From the NCBI GenBank assembly GCA_025917655.1, contig CP084618.1, forward strand, positions 992,001-1,056,000: 64,000 nucleotides of DNA. The letters are read 5' to 3'. Position numbers and translations under genes: made by a program. Under the pieces are notes generated by a model, which was not told the origin of the DNA, did not search any database, and saw nothing but the letters and a program-made list of their open reading frames with translations. Positions 35,701 to 46,087 of the stretch are shown piece after piece; the first letter of the stretch is position 1; each line of letters opens with the position of its first letter. This DNA is from Chlorella sorokiniana. Taxonomy: Eukaryota > Chlorophyta > Trebouxiophyceae > Chlorellales > Chlorellaceae.

Positions 35701-36000
35701 TTCCCTGCTCTCGATTCATTCATACTTCTGCGTCCTGCTGGCGCCTGCGACGTGCACAGCTGGCGCTGCGGCAGCCTCTGGCTTTTGCAGCCGGGCCCCA
35801 GCTCCTCCTCCCTTCTCAACCCTCTTCTGCACCCCCCCCCCCCGCAGCTCAGCAAGCTGGGAAAGGAGGTGGGCCTGCCGGTGGCGGCGAAAGCGGCCAA
35901 GAAGGGCCGGAAGGGTGGCAAGGATGCCGCCTGCCAGCTGCTGGCGGCGGCGCTGCTGCAGCGCGCGGCGGGCGAGCGGCAGCAGTCTGTGCCCGCGTGA
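29770..36000 (+). CDS. large unrecognised alpha-helical protein (many exons)
   Basis: I cannot name the family. The candidate ATG 29770 gives 'MESGAELQMALGLAHKGG'; then 'AHLIAVLCGPQLAAAAALMQ', 'PTLLWQTVSYCLAFTALACQ', 'AVRVLSRMLLGSALEGAAVV', 'NNQLDFLEEIITSFGTSASL', 'FHAAVLELVEVPKEHRDPAK', 'ALCAELFKDFVKAVM', 'LQELESVAYLLKALAPILHS', 'LIRPLLLQLLALPSWRLRQA', 'DSHLAVAQAAVQAGASSTAL', 'DPADATFLGKIVLLLEEQWG', 'LAELARAYPTSFVLWRLVA', and the end 'KKGRKGGKDAACQLLAAAL' before the stop at 36000. Regular Leu/Ala helices suggest a HEAT/TPR-like solenoid of well over 1,000 residues with a short Lys/Gly-rich C-terminus. Splice sites are clean in the 5' half (e.g. 31089, 31164, 31275, 31381, 31844); in the 3' half, Ala/Arg-rich coding and frame changes blur the exons. 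It could be two genes, though no break is visible. Confidence 0.5.
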
Positions 36001-36220
36001 ACGCAGCGCCGCACACCAAAAGCATGTGAGCGAGGGGAAGGGCGTCGCCAGCTGGTCAGGCTTGCGTGTCTGCATGGCGGAGCTGATCTGGTGGCAGCTG
36101 CGGGTCAGGCCGCGGTGTGCCACACGCCTTGCCACCCACCCTGCCAACCTGCCGCCGCCGCCGGCCGCCCCCCGCCTGCCAGCTGGCAGGCTTCCTGCAG
36201 GGAGGCTTAGTAAGATAGAT

Positions 36221-36320
36221 TAACGGCAAATGTACCCTTGAACAAGCAACCTCCGAACCTAAATAAGAGCAACAAGAACTCAACGGCAAACACGCAACCT
36301 CTGAACCTGCAATAAGCTGA
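36221..36320. repeat. imperfect direct repeats
   Basis: Two copies of 'aacggcaaa...gcaacctcYgaacct..aataag' start near 36222 and 36280. A related 'ctgacgaatMagca..taag' pair occurs at 36655-36695. Origin unknown; unlike the surrounding GC-rich sequence. Confidence 0.55.
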
Positions 36321-36983
36321 CAATACGGCATGGCAGCGCACCTTTGCGCCAGCAGCCAGCCCCTGGCGTGCCGATGTGCCAGCCGCCACCCGGCCGCTGG
36401 GCGCAAGTTTTCGAGCCGTTCCCTTGCCTCGGCGCTGTACGATTTGGGCCAGACCTGTCACATTGTGTACAATTGCGCGCATGTCATTTCCAACCTGCCC
36501 CTTTCGGTTGTACCCACCTGCGCCCACTGCTTTTCACTCTGCCCCACCTGCACCGGCCGCCCCCGACACACATCCCTGTCTCACACGGGCTGGGGGAGGG
36601 GGTGGGGGCAGCCCAACAAGGCGTCTCCTGCCCTGCAACAAGCAATGAGAAACTGACGAATCAGCAACCATAAGCTGACGAATAAGCAGTAAGAAGCTGT
36701 GACTCTTGGTCACTGCTGTGTTCAGATTCGTTCCTTATGACGATCCCCTGCGCTGCTGGCGCCGCCGCTGGCCTGAAGCAGGGTGCTGCAACGGGCTGCT
36801 GAAGGGCAGGCAGTGCCAAGGAGCTGCTGCAGCAGGCTGCTGCCAGCAAAGCTGCTAGCTGCGGCGCCACCGGCTGCCAGCGGCAGGGAGGAGGCAGCCG
36901 GGGACAGCGCTGCGGTTGCCCTGCAGCTGACTGCGCAGGCCCCCGCAGCGCTCCCCTGAGCCATCCCAACTCACAGGCCGTCG

Positions 36984-36988
36984 TTACA
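36984..36988 (-). terminator. candidate polyadenylation signal TGTAA for DPH7
   Basis: TTACA on the + strand, i.e. TGTAA on the transcript, about 145 nt after the DPH7 stop. TGTAA is the usual poly(A) signal of chlorophyte algae. Confidence 0.45.
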
Positions 36989-37131
36989 TGATGCAGAGAG
37001 GCCAGTGTGAAAGCCACGCTATCTGCAAACCCAGCTGCTGCAGGCACGCCTCTGCCTCGCTTCAGCCCGCCGGGCGGCCGGGGGCGCGAAAGGCAGGCGC
37101 CGCCGCCGCCGCCACCGCCCAGCAACCTCCC

Positions 37132-38868
37132 TCAGCCGCTGCACGACCAGAGGTGCAGCTGGCGGTCGTAAAACGAGGCGGTGGCGGCCAGGCAGCCGCC
37201 GCCGCCGCCGCCGCCGCCGGCACGGCACCAGTCGGCGCCGTAGCTCAGGCTGCCCTCGGCATGCTGGTATCGGCACAGCACGCGCAGCGCCGCCGCCGCT
37301 TCGGCCGTCGCTGGGGGCCGCCGCCGCCGCCCTTCTCCCCGGCAGCCGCAGCGATGCTCGCCGGACTGGCTGGCGCCGCCGGCTGCGCCGCCACCACCGC
37401 AAAGCCGCTGTACATGCAGGCCGTCAGCAGGAGGCCGGGTCGGGTGGGGTGCCACTTGGCGCGCCACACGCCGCCGCCGGCCTCCAGCTGCGGGGGGTGG
37501 GTGGGGGCGGCAGGGGGAGTGTTGTGGTGAGCTCGGCAGCGCTGCGGCACATTGGGAGAAGCTGTGGTGCAGGATGCTGCGAACGGAAAGGCCTGGGAGC
37601 GCCGGCGTCACGGCTGGCAGCAGAGACGGCATTTGGAACAGAGGCGGGGGCAGGGGAGCATCGAAGCCGGCATGTGGCAGCGGCAAACAGAGCTGGTTTT
37701 CTCTCTCCTTTGTCCGCAAAGAAAGCCGCCAGGGGCGGCCCTGGGCAAAGACTGCACCGCCGGCGGCAGGGGCAGCGCCGGGCGGCTGCGGCGGCGCCGC
37801 TCCGCACCTGCGCCGCCAGCAGGGGGCGGGCGGGGGCTCGCAGGTCCCACAGGCGCAGGCGGTCGTCGTAAGACCCCGTGGCGGCGAGGTGGGGGCGTGC
37901 GGGCTGGGCGCGACGCAGCACACGCCCGCGCCGTGGGAGCGGCGGTCCCGCCACGCGGGCGCCCGAAGCCGCGCCGCTCGTCCCACAGGCAGTAGGCGGC
38001 GTCGTCGCCGCCGGAGTGAAACAGGTGCGGGTGGCAGCCGTCGGCGGCCGCAGCCCAGGCCTCCAGCGTGTGTGCCCGCCACGCGGCGGCGCGCAGCCAC
38101 CCGGCCGGCGACGCCTGCGGCGGACGGCAGCGGGTGGGCGGCGGGGTGCGTCGCCGCCAATGTTCAAGCAGCAGCTGACCTTTGAAAGGGCAGCGGCAGG
38201 CATGGGGGCCGCAGAAGCGCAAGCCCCTTTTGCCGCTCAGGTGCAGGAGCCTGCCCGCCAGGCTCAGGCTTGGAAGGCGACAGCAAAGAGGAGGCTTCCG
38301 CGTGACGGATGTGGCAGAGGCCCTCGCCGCCCTTCACCTGGAAGAGCTGCAGCTGCCCGCTGGAGTAGCTGCCCACCAGCTTCTCTGCGGTACCGCCAGG
38401 GGCACGCGTGAAGTCCAGGGACACGGCCATGGCGGTGCTGGGGCAGCAGCCGTCGCCGCCGCCGCCGCCGTCGACGGGCGGCGGGCCCGGCAGCACGGCC
38501 AGCTCGGCAGGCGGCGCCGCCCCGCGCCGCCGTCGCTGAGCCCCCTCGCCGCCGCTCCACTGCAGCAGGCGCAGCGAGCCGTCTGCCAGCGCTGCTGCCA
38601 GCTGGGGCATTGCAGAGCGAGGCTGCCAGCGCAGGTCGAAGACACCGGGCAGGGGCAGGCCGGCAGCGGGCAGCGGCAGCAGGCGGCCGCCGCCGTCGTC
38701 CCCATCCAGGCGAAACATGTGCAGCGCGCCCCGGCGCTGCTGGCTTGCTTCGTCCAGCTTGTACGTGCCCACTGCCAGCATCCGCTGCGCGCCCTCGTTT
38801 GGGCACCATTCGGCCACATCGCACGGGAGAGGCGTCTCCAGCTTGTCAATGCATCTAATTCCGCTCAT
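37132..38868 (-). CDS. DPH7: diphthine methyl ester hydrolase DPH7 (WD40, WDR85 type)
   Basis: Removes the extra methyl group from methylated diphthine on elongation factor 2, the step before amidation in diphthamide synthesis; cytosolic. The start ATG 38868 gives 'MSGIRCIDKLETPLPCDVAE' and 'WCPNEGAQRMLAVGTYKLDE', parallel to the animal protein's start (EWCP...LA.GTYQL). WD blades follow: 'VFDLRWQPRSAMPQLAAALA', 'EKLVGSYSSGQLQLFQVK', 'HLFHSGGDDAAYCLWDERRG', 'GVCCVAPSPHAP' with 'HLAATGSYDDRLRLWDLRAP', the diagnostic 'GGGVWRAKWHPTRPGLLLTA', 'LSYGADWC' and the final 'ATASFYDRQLHLWSCSG'. These match DPH7 better than generic WD40 proteins. Frame changes are needed near 37330 and 37890 and the exons around 37990-38300 are unsure. 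Lies tail-to-tail with the preceding gene. Confidence 0.9.
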
Positions 38869-38946
38869 TGAGACAGTTAGATCTCAATGAAATATGCCGG
38901 CCATGAAATGGGCGCGTAGCTAAGACTGCAGGAATGCTGCCGCCAT

Positions 38947-39183
38947 CTATATAACACCGCGCGCAGCACAGCCAAGCGAGGGCGGCTCTTTCAACAAGGC
39001 TGCCAAGTGGGGAGCACCGGCTTCACTCAGCACCCTCACATGCGCGTTCACACAAGTAGCACTGTCGCAAACTAGGACAAGCGGTGCGTCGTAGCGCTGC
39101 AGCATCTGTCCATGCAGGGCGCAGAAGGCGAGGCGGGTCAGCCTGAAAACGACGAGACGCAAATCTGCCAGGGAGGCAAGCAT
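38947..39183 (-). CDS. possible small protein or terminal exon, unknown
   Basis: A 78-codon ORF with mixed, non-repetitive composition ('LTRLAFCALHGQMLQRYDAP', 'LVLVCDSATCVNAHVRVLSE', 'AGAPHLAALLKEPPSLGC'). It looks more protein-like than the surrounding shadow ORFs but has no recognisable family or clear splice partners. It starts less than 100 bp upstream of DPH7's start codon on the same strand, so it could also be chance. Confidence 0.25.
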   Translation of the reverse strand: MLASLADLRLVVFRLTRLAFCALHGQMLQRYDAPLVLVCDSATCVNAHVRVLSEAGAPHLAALLKEPPSLGCAARGVI

Positions 39184-39671
39184 CCAAAACAGCCCCTCAT
39201 AACAAAGTGGATTGGTGTAAATACAGGGTAGGTGTCGGGGCCGGCAAGTGATGAAACAAAGCGCGCATCATGGGTGGCGGCGGCGGGAGCAAAGCAGCGT
39301 CCGCAGCCTGCCGCAAGCAGGGACGCCAGGCCAACGGGCGCTGGACAGCCGCTGCACGGACACAGGTCTGCTAGAAAACGAGGGCGGTGTCAGCAGGAGA
39401 AACAGTGGAACAAGTTGTAACAAAACGCTAGTGCGCTGGCGGGCAGCAAGGCGTGAACAAGGGGTGGGTAGAGTGAAGGGGGCCAGCAGCCGGGTGAGAC
39501 GCGGCGCGGCGCGCTTGTCGCCTGAGCTCATAACAGGTGGTGTGGGAGGGAGGCCAGCGCCGGCTTCGACATATGGGGCTCCAGTGGAGCACGGCGGCAC
39601 TGCCAGCTGTGCGGCACCAGGCCGCTCTGCCCATCGGCAGGGCTGTCGTCGTGCCTGCATCAGCCGCCCCC
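39184..39671. other. 3' UTR of the minus-strand gene at 39672
   Basis: Nothing recognisable; the + strand is G-rich, so the minus-strand transcript is C-rich. Confidence 0.4.
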
Positions 39672-40792
39672 TCACAGCCGCTCCAGGCTGCTTTCAAGGT
39701 AATCCGCCGCCGCCGTCGCCTGATCCAGCGTGGCCGCAGCGCACAGGGTGACGCCCTGGCGGCGCAGCAGGCGCTGCGCAGCGCTCACTCGCCGCACCTG
39801 TTCCTCCCAGGTGGCCTGCCAGTCGGCTGGCAGCTCTGGTGCCGCCTGCGCAGAGGAGGGAGGGAGTAAAGGCGGGGGAAGGGGGGGGTTGTGTGTGTCT
39901 GTGTGTACGCTGCACCAGATGGGATGTGGCGGCGCGAAAGCGACGCCTAGGGAGCGACGGCGGCGGGCTGGGCGCGAGGCTGCCGCGGCTCGTGGCGCGC
40001 AGCAGCCCCAGCGCAGCCTCGCGCTCCCCGCATGAGGGCCTCTGCTTCTGCGCAACAACCAGCCATGGCACATGCGCCGTGGGCGCGGTTGGAGGCCGAC
40101 GCTGTCGGGCCAGCACCCACCTCGCGGCTGGCGGCGGTTTCGTGGTAGCGCGCGTGCAGGTCGCAGAGCCGCTCCTGCAGGCTGCAGGCGTGCTGCTTCA
40201 GATCCGCGGTGGAGGTGGCGCTCAACACTCCGCTGCAGGAGCCAAAGGGAGAGGACAGGGGATGAGCAGGGTGAACGGAGCAGCGGCGGCTGCCCGTGTT
40301 CGGGCCGGTGGAGAGCCCTTGTTCGGCCTGTCGGAACGGCTTCACCGCGCTGTAATGCATGTTTTGATGCTGGGCAACTGATCGACGGCCGCTCTCGCGA
40401 GGCTGGGTCAAGAAGCGCGAGACCCTCTCCTCCAGCGGGAGGAACCCAGGAGACGCGTTGGGCAGTAACTGAAGCCGGCACAACTTCACATGGCACGGGA
40501 ACGGGGAAAGAGCTGCTGCAGACTCGTGCGCGAGCAAGGGCTTCTCCTCGCACCTTGAGTCTGCATCCCGTTGGCCGAACAAATTAGTGTATGTGCGCAT
40601 ATCGGACAAGTTAAGGACACGCAGCAGGCCTGGTGCCGCGGCGGCGAGGGCTGGGAAGAGTGCCCTCGCTTGCAGCAGTGCCGAAGCTCCACTTGCTGAC
40701 AACATGCTTGTTGATGAGTGCAACGAGTCACAAACGAGAGAGTTAAGGGGCTTGCTGCGGCGCAGTAGCGCCTTGATGTCCTGCTGCTGCAC
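39672..40792 (-). CDS. small alpha-helical / coiled-coil protein, unknown
   Basis: About 175 residues from three clear exons that keep frame: 40792 to ~40553 ('MQQQDIKALLRRSKPLNSLV', 'SMLSASGASALLQARALFPA', 'LLRVLNLSDMRTYTNLFGQR'), ~40236-40124 ('GVLSATSTADLKQHACSLQE', 'RLCDLHARYHETAASRE'), and ~39848-39672 ('APELPADWQATWEEQVRRVS', 'AAQRLLRRQGVTLCAAATLD', ending 'ADYLESSLERL'). Splice sites are GT-AG. Heptad-like charged/Leu spacing in exons 2 and 3 suggests a coiled coil. No family recognised; this size and style is common for adaptor subunits, but that is a guess. Confidence 0.6.
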
Positions 40793-43033
40793 CGTAGACA
40801 GCGCAGTACTTGCGCAGGCTTGCCCAGAGTTGTCTTGCTAGTGCCCTGGTCGCGGCCCCTGATCATTGGAGGGTGTGTTCTTTAGTCACATCGTTATTGC
40901 CTGCGAACCATCTCTCTGTAAAGATTCCTGCAAGCAGGCTACGGGCATCAAAGGCTGGTGGCAGGGTGGCGCTCTTGTGCGCCGACAGCCCAAAGGGCCT
41001 GCAAGCCAGAGCTCCAGCTCTTGGGCGATTGATTGATATTGCCCGGACGGTGCAGATGCGGCGGAGAAGCGGCACGGCGGCGGCATGCAGTAGCCGGAAA
41101 GAGGTGCACGGAACAGCGGGGGTGGCGGCGCGGGGCAGCGGCAGGGCAATGCATAAGCTGGGCAGGGTGCGTGGGCTGTTTGGGGGGGGCAAGGCCAGGG
41201 CGGCACTGCCGCCGGCAGGCCTCCCCCTGTCTGCAGGCACGAGGGCGCCCCCTCTATGGCCCAGCCCTCCAGCTCCCGCGCCCCCGGCCTGGCCCTCAGC
41301 AGGCGCAGGCTCTGTGGCACGGCCCTGGCGCTGCTGCTGCTGCTGCTGCTGCTGCCTGGCCTCCCGAGCCGGCTCTTGCCTTCTGCAACTCCCAGCCGTG
41401 GCCGCCGCACCCAGCTTACATGCACCGCTCTGCCGCCCATCACAGATGGTGCAGCTTGCAGCGGCGGAGCGCACGTGAAGCCGAGCCCATGCCCGGCGGC
41501 TTGCGGCGCACTTGTCGAGGTGCACAGAGCCGTCGGCTTCCCAGCTGGCACTCGAGCTGCACTTGGCCGGCTGTGCACGCGTCATGTCGTTTTGGGGAGG
41601 GGGGCGAGTGCTGCCAGGCCGCCAGCCAGCAGGGCAGTCAGGTGGGCAGCAGCCGCTGGTGACTGCAGGCACCTGCCAGTGCGTCTGCCACTCCTGCCGC
41701 AGGCGTGCTTCATCGGCGGCGGCATGGGGGCGACCTGCGGCACTGCTGCCGCTGCTGGTTGGGTGCTGGTTGTGCTGCAGGGTGCTCGGGTGCAGGGGTG
41801 CGCCCTCACGCTCGGCTGTGCACTCGCTAGCCGGCGGCGGCATCACCGCGGCAGTGGCAGCATCGGGTGCAGGCGGCGGCCACCCGCTGGAGTGAGCCGA
41901 GGCAAGGCTTGCAGCGCCCGCATGGGGAGGCAAAGTGGGCAGGTAGCCGCCCCAGTCCACGCACTGGGGAGTCCTCAGGCCTGAGGCCGGGCTTGCGGGC
42001 GACGGGTGGCGGCAGCGCGCCCCCAGACTTGGGTCCTGCCCCACAGTCGCCACCCTGCTTTTGACCCTCAGGATGTGCAACAACTGTCTACAGCATGCCA
42101 AGCGGCAGGGGTTCCCAGAGAAGCCACCCACCCAAGCCGGCGGAGGACGCCAGCCTCGCGTGGCGGCCTCGCCGCCGCCGCACGCGTACAAAGCTGCCAA
42201 TACTGCCTGCTCGGGCCTGATACTCCGAGTATGCCGGCTGAAGGGCGCGGATTCGCGCGTTTTCATCTGCGATTCACAGACTTGAACACCTCCGGTCGGT
42301 GCGAGGCAACTGGAAGGTAAGCCCGGAGTCCTTCTGGGTCAGGCTCTCGCAACACGGAGCTGTTCATTTCGCGCCACTCGCCGCTGCTGCAACCGTTTTA
42401 CTCTGCAACAGCGCGTCAAGAAGGGCCCCTCCTGGCTGCGCAGCCGCCTGCCTGCGTGCACCGCTTCGCTACAGCGCCGTCTGACTCCCGTTGCAAGCCT
42501 TCTCGCCACGCTGCAGCCCCCTCCTCAGCCTCCAGAGCCTTGGCAGCCTCCAGGTGGGCGAACGCGTCAAGCGCAGGAATCTGTGCTGGCCGGCGAGCGG
42601 TGGCGTGTGGCCGCTGTGCAGCCGCTCGCACCCGCGCGCTCAGCTGGGTCACCGGCAAGCTTTGCCGCGGCAGGCTTGGGCTTCTGCCTTGGGAGGGGCA
42701 GCAAAGGAGGCCCTGTGCTGGTCGCCATGCCGCTGCTTCGGTGCGCGGGCTGCGGGCGTCGCCACCCGCTGAAGCGGCGGCACCTGGGGCGTTTTGGGGC
42801 CCCCCGCCCGCCGCCGGCCGGCATCTCATCCCCAGCCTCGCGCCCACACCTTGCTGCCCCTCCTGCGCTCTGCGCAGGCCTCACTCGTGCTCCCAGCAGC
42901 TGCCTGGGCAGCGCAGTCGGCGACAGCGCAGCGGGCGATCATCCATCCCCCGCCTCATCTTAAGTGACCCGTCGCTCCGCCGCCTCGCTTCGGATCCCTC
43001 CAGACGTGCTTCCCTCGCCGGCTTTGGGCCCCC
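40793..43033. other. no supported gene; GC-rich region with competing ORFs
   Basis: Long ORFs are open on both strands but none shows a family motif plus coherent splice sites. Candidates are a + strand ORF at 41256 with a signal-anchor-like Leu run encoded by (CTG)n, and a 467-codon minus-strand ORF (42266-40863) reading the same triplets as poly-Gln. A + strand exon near 42073-42108 with a good acceptor ('MCNNCLQHAKRQ') is another fragment. A real but poorly conserved gene may exist. Confidence 0.4.
41332..41355. repeat. CTG/CAG triplet repeat
   Basis: About eight CTG units; Leu on the + strand frame, Gln on the minus strand frame. Confidence 0.9.
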
Positions 43034-44031
43034 ATGAAGCCCTTCGCGCACACAACACAGAGGTGCAGCCCCGAGGCAGACTCAGGCGACGAGGGTGAGT
43101 CTGTGGGAGCGGCCACGCCGCGGCACGCACATGCGACCACCTCCTCTGGTGCTGCTGCGAGCCGCCAGCACAGCGTGCGACCAGGCTGAGCATGCCTGCC
43201 CCCTCCCCTCCCCCTCACCCCCAAACAGAGAACGCCGCGCTGCCAGGCCGCGCTTGGGTCGCCCTGCTGCTGGCCGCCAGCGCGCAGCAGCCCCCGGCAA
43301 CGGGCGGCGCACGGCTTGCACCCGTCCCAGCATCAGCCCCGGCCCCAGCCCAGCCTCGAGCGCCTCCGCCCAGCCCCTGCCCCTTGCCACGGCCTCCCCG
43401 TCTCCAGAACCGGCCTTCCGCGGCCAAAAGCGAGCCTGGACCGAGGTAGAGGCCAGCCCCCAGCGGTCGCGTCGGCGGGCAAGCGCCGCCGGCCGGTGTC
43501 TCCGCTGCTCCTGGCGGCGCTGTGCCGCAGCGCAGCCGCAGCGGGCCTGGCGCAGGAGTGCGGGGCGTCCAGCGGCGGCCTGGCCGCACACACGCCAAAC
43601 CTGACGGGGAGCGGCGGCAGCCGCCGCGTGGCGGCCAGCGGCGGCGGCGTCGCATCGGCCCACCACCGGTGCCTTTGTTCCGCTGCGGGCAAGGTGCGGG
43701 CGCGAGAACGCATCCTCTGCTTCTCCGCTTACCAAGGCTGCGGGGCCGCTTGCTGCCTGGCTGCTGCTCATGCCACCGCCTGCACCTTTCTGTCGCTGCC
43801 GTGCGGTCGCCAGCCGTGTGCCACGTGCCGTGCGCCATGCCAACCCTGCTCACAAGCAGCTGCCCGCCCCTTCCACCCGTGCAGCAGCACTGCCTGGCCG
43901 CCCCGCTGCCGCCGCCGCGGCACCAGCCGTCCCCGCCACCTGCACACCGCCCTGCGCCTGATGCTGGCGCCGCTGCCGCCCGAGGACGCCGAGCGCCTGG
44001 AGGAGCGCGCCGCTTCCTGGCCCGCTTCTGA
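43034..44031 (+). CDS. hypothetical protein, basic, possibly nuclear
   Basis: ATG 43034 begins 'MKPFAHTTQRCSPEADSGDE'; donor after 43094, acceptor before 43229 continuing in frame with 'ENAALPGRAWVALLLAAS'. After a frame change there is a basic cluster 'KRAWTEVEASPQRSRRRAS' and 'VSPLLLAALCRSAAAAGLA', a donor after 'AAGK' (about 43691), an acceptor at about 43883, and the helical C-terminus 'LRLMLAPLPPEDAERLEERA' with 'RRFLARF' and stop, which again requires a frame change. No known family. The basic cluster could be a nuclear signal. Several repairs are needed, so the model is tentative. Confidence 0.35.
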
Positions 44032-44720
44032 GCCGCGCGCGCTCCTCCTCTCCCGGCCCGCCTGCGCGGCTGGTACCGCGCGCCTCTGCTTCTCCCCCCG
44101 CCTGCAAGCTGGACCGCGAGGTCTGGCTCCCACGGCAGCCGGACTGCCCCCCCCACACACAAATGCCCCTCGCCCCGCCCCATGCTGGCAAGTGCAGCGA
44201 GGCACACTCAGTGGGTGCTCCGCCCCCCCCACCCAAGCCCCCGGGGCATTCCAACAAGACATTCTTTGCGAAATTCTTTCCGCCCCCTGCTCTGACATAA
44301 GCCTCCAGGCACAAGGCCTGCCGCCTTGTTCCACTCCCTGCCCCACACATAAGCCCGCAAGCACCAGGTCTGCCGCTTCGCCCAAAGGCGGCCGCCGCTT
44401 CGAGCCCGCGGGGCAGCCTGGCACTGGGCCCATTCTTTCTCGCGAGCTGGGGCGGCGCGCGCGCGCCCCAGCCCCGGTTTTTTCCAGCACTGCGCCGTCA
44501 CAAGCCCCCTGAAAACCCTTCCCGACCACTTTCGGCCTCCTCAGCCCCACAGGGGCGTTCAGACCCCCTTGCTTCACCTCCCACGCCCCACATGCCCAGC
44601 CTACCTTGCAGGCGTGGCCGCTGCCCGGCCGGCCGCTAGATTGCAGGTGCTGCCTTGCACCTGGTCACGCGCCCCCACCCCACCCCACCCTCCCACCCGT
44701 CTGATACCTGGCACGCGTGT

Positions 44721-44740
44721 GCGCGCGCGCGCGCGCGCCC
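44721..44740. repeat. (GC)n alternating tract
   Basis: About ten alternating purine-pyrimidine GC units, a sequence able to adopt Z-DNA, followed 25 bp later by a (CA)n tract. Confidence 0.8.
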
Positions 44741-44763
44741 CCGCCCCACCCCCCCCACCACCA

Positions 44764-44792
44764 CCACACACACACACACACACACACACACA
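44764..44792. repeat. (CA)n microsatellite
   Basis: About 14 units in the C-rich spacer, not inside a recognised intron. Confidence 0.9.
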
Positions 44793-46087
44793 ACAACAAT
44801 ATGAAATCCTGCCTTTGTCCGGGCGGCCAGCCCACCTCGCCTCTCTGCAATGCGCCAAGTCAGTTCTTTCTGCTGACAAGGCTTGATCCGCGCAGCAGCG
44901 CCAGCGCGCCAGCGCCACGCCTTTTTGGTACCTCACGCCTTCCACCCGACCCGCCTTCTCTGCATTCTTTCCGTTGCCGCTCGCAACAAGGCCCCCTGTT
45001 CCGCCTGCCAAAATTTTCCCCCTGCCTGCCCTGCCATTGTTGCCTCTGCCTTCCACCCCACTGCCTTTCCCCCTCGATACCCTTCTAACTCGTTCGTACG
45101 TCCTCGGCCTGCCCCCGCACTCCTGTCACCCGCCCTGGAGCTCCATTTATCGCCTTTCCCCATGCTTCCCCATGCCCAACTGCCTACACATGGTACCCTT
45201 CATTCTGTGAATGCCTGTTGTCGGGTTGATCACGCAAGGGCCGAGGCCGTGTGGCGGCGGCGCCGCGGGCACTGCCACACCGCAGCATCTGCACTCGGTG
45301 TGGGCGGGCTGGGGCGGGGCTGCCATCGCCAGGACAGCCGCGGCCCGTGGGCAGCTTCACTGGGCAGGCACGGCGGTGCACTGCAGTGGCACTGCAGGCT
45401 CGGAAGCGCTGCGTGGCCCCTGCATGCTGTGGCGGGTTGCTGCCCGCCAGCTGGCGAGCGCGGCAACCTCGGTCGCCCGGGCATCCCGTGGCATCCTGTG
45501 AACTGCCGTTGGCTGGGCTGCGTGACAGAGATCGTGCTGCAGTGCTGCTGCAGCGAACAGGCGGTGGGGCGGTTGGCAGGCAGGCCTGCTGACTATGTTT
45601 TGCCTCCGCGTAGAGGCACGCTGGCATCCGCGTGCAGCTGCAGCCAGCGCTTCACACCGCCAGCAATGATGCACCATGCGGGCGTGGACCCCACACATGG
45701 TGCTGTGTTCACGTTGGCGGCGCAGATCCGCCAGGTTTGCTGAAAGCTTATGCAAGCCGGGGATGCTGCAGGGAAGTGGGGGTATGCGGGCGGGGTGGCG
45801 TGCGCCGGACCATACCAGGGCTTTCCTGCGCTCTTCTAGAGACCTGTTGGCAGTCATGGCTCGCTCATGGCACATCAAGCCCATCCGAAGCCACATCGAG
45901 GCGGAAACCGGTGGCTGAGCGAAAGGGCAAGCAGTGCTCTCAGCCGTCACGGATTACCAGACAGCTTCTTTCCCCGATACGGCGGGGCCAGGGGGCCCTC
46001 TGGTTCGCTTCTGTAATCAATCCCCCACCCAGCATCTGCTGTTTGCGTGGGGAACGGCTTTGAACCCCTCCTTCCCGGTGGGCCACT

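Larger units (their letters stand above)
36001..37131. other. convergent intergenic region with small AT-richer repeats
   Basis: Between two genes that converge. Local GC is low around 36200-36330 and 36640-36740. Contains imperfect direct repeats (separate entry) and, for the minus-strand DPH7 gene, a TGTAA signal. No supported ORF. Confidence 0.5.
44032..46087. other. C-rich 3' region and intergenic space
   Basis: From about 44100 to 45190 the + strand is markedly C/T-rich and G-poor, with (CG)n and (CA)n tracts. This looks like a long pyrimidine-rich 3' UTR or spacer. From 45200 to 46087 composition is ordinary; ORFs on both strands have no recognisable motif. The SBP gene promoter should lie just before 46088. 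Confidence 0.45.

Noticed and set aside
36221-36700. possible transposon remnant
   Set aside because: No terminal inverted repeats, no target duplication and no coding sequence could be seen, so only a repeat is reported.
40863-42266. 467-codon minus-strand ORF
   Set aside because: Composition is Ala/Pro/Gln-rich, it has no motif, it needs no introns in a genome where almost every gene has them, and equally long ORFs exist on the other strand.
45357-45950. 197-codon minus-strand ORF
   Set aside because: Some segments look protein-like ('ANLADLRRQREHSTM') but no splice sites, family motif or start context support it.
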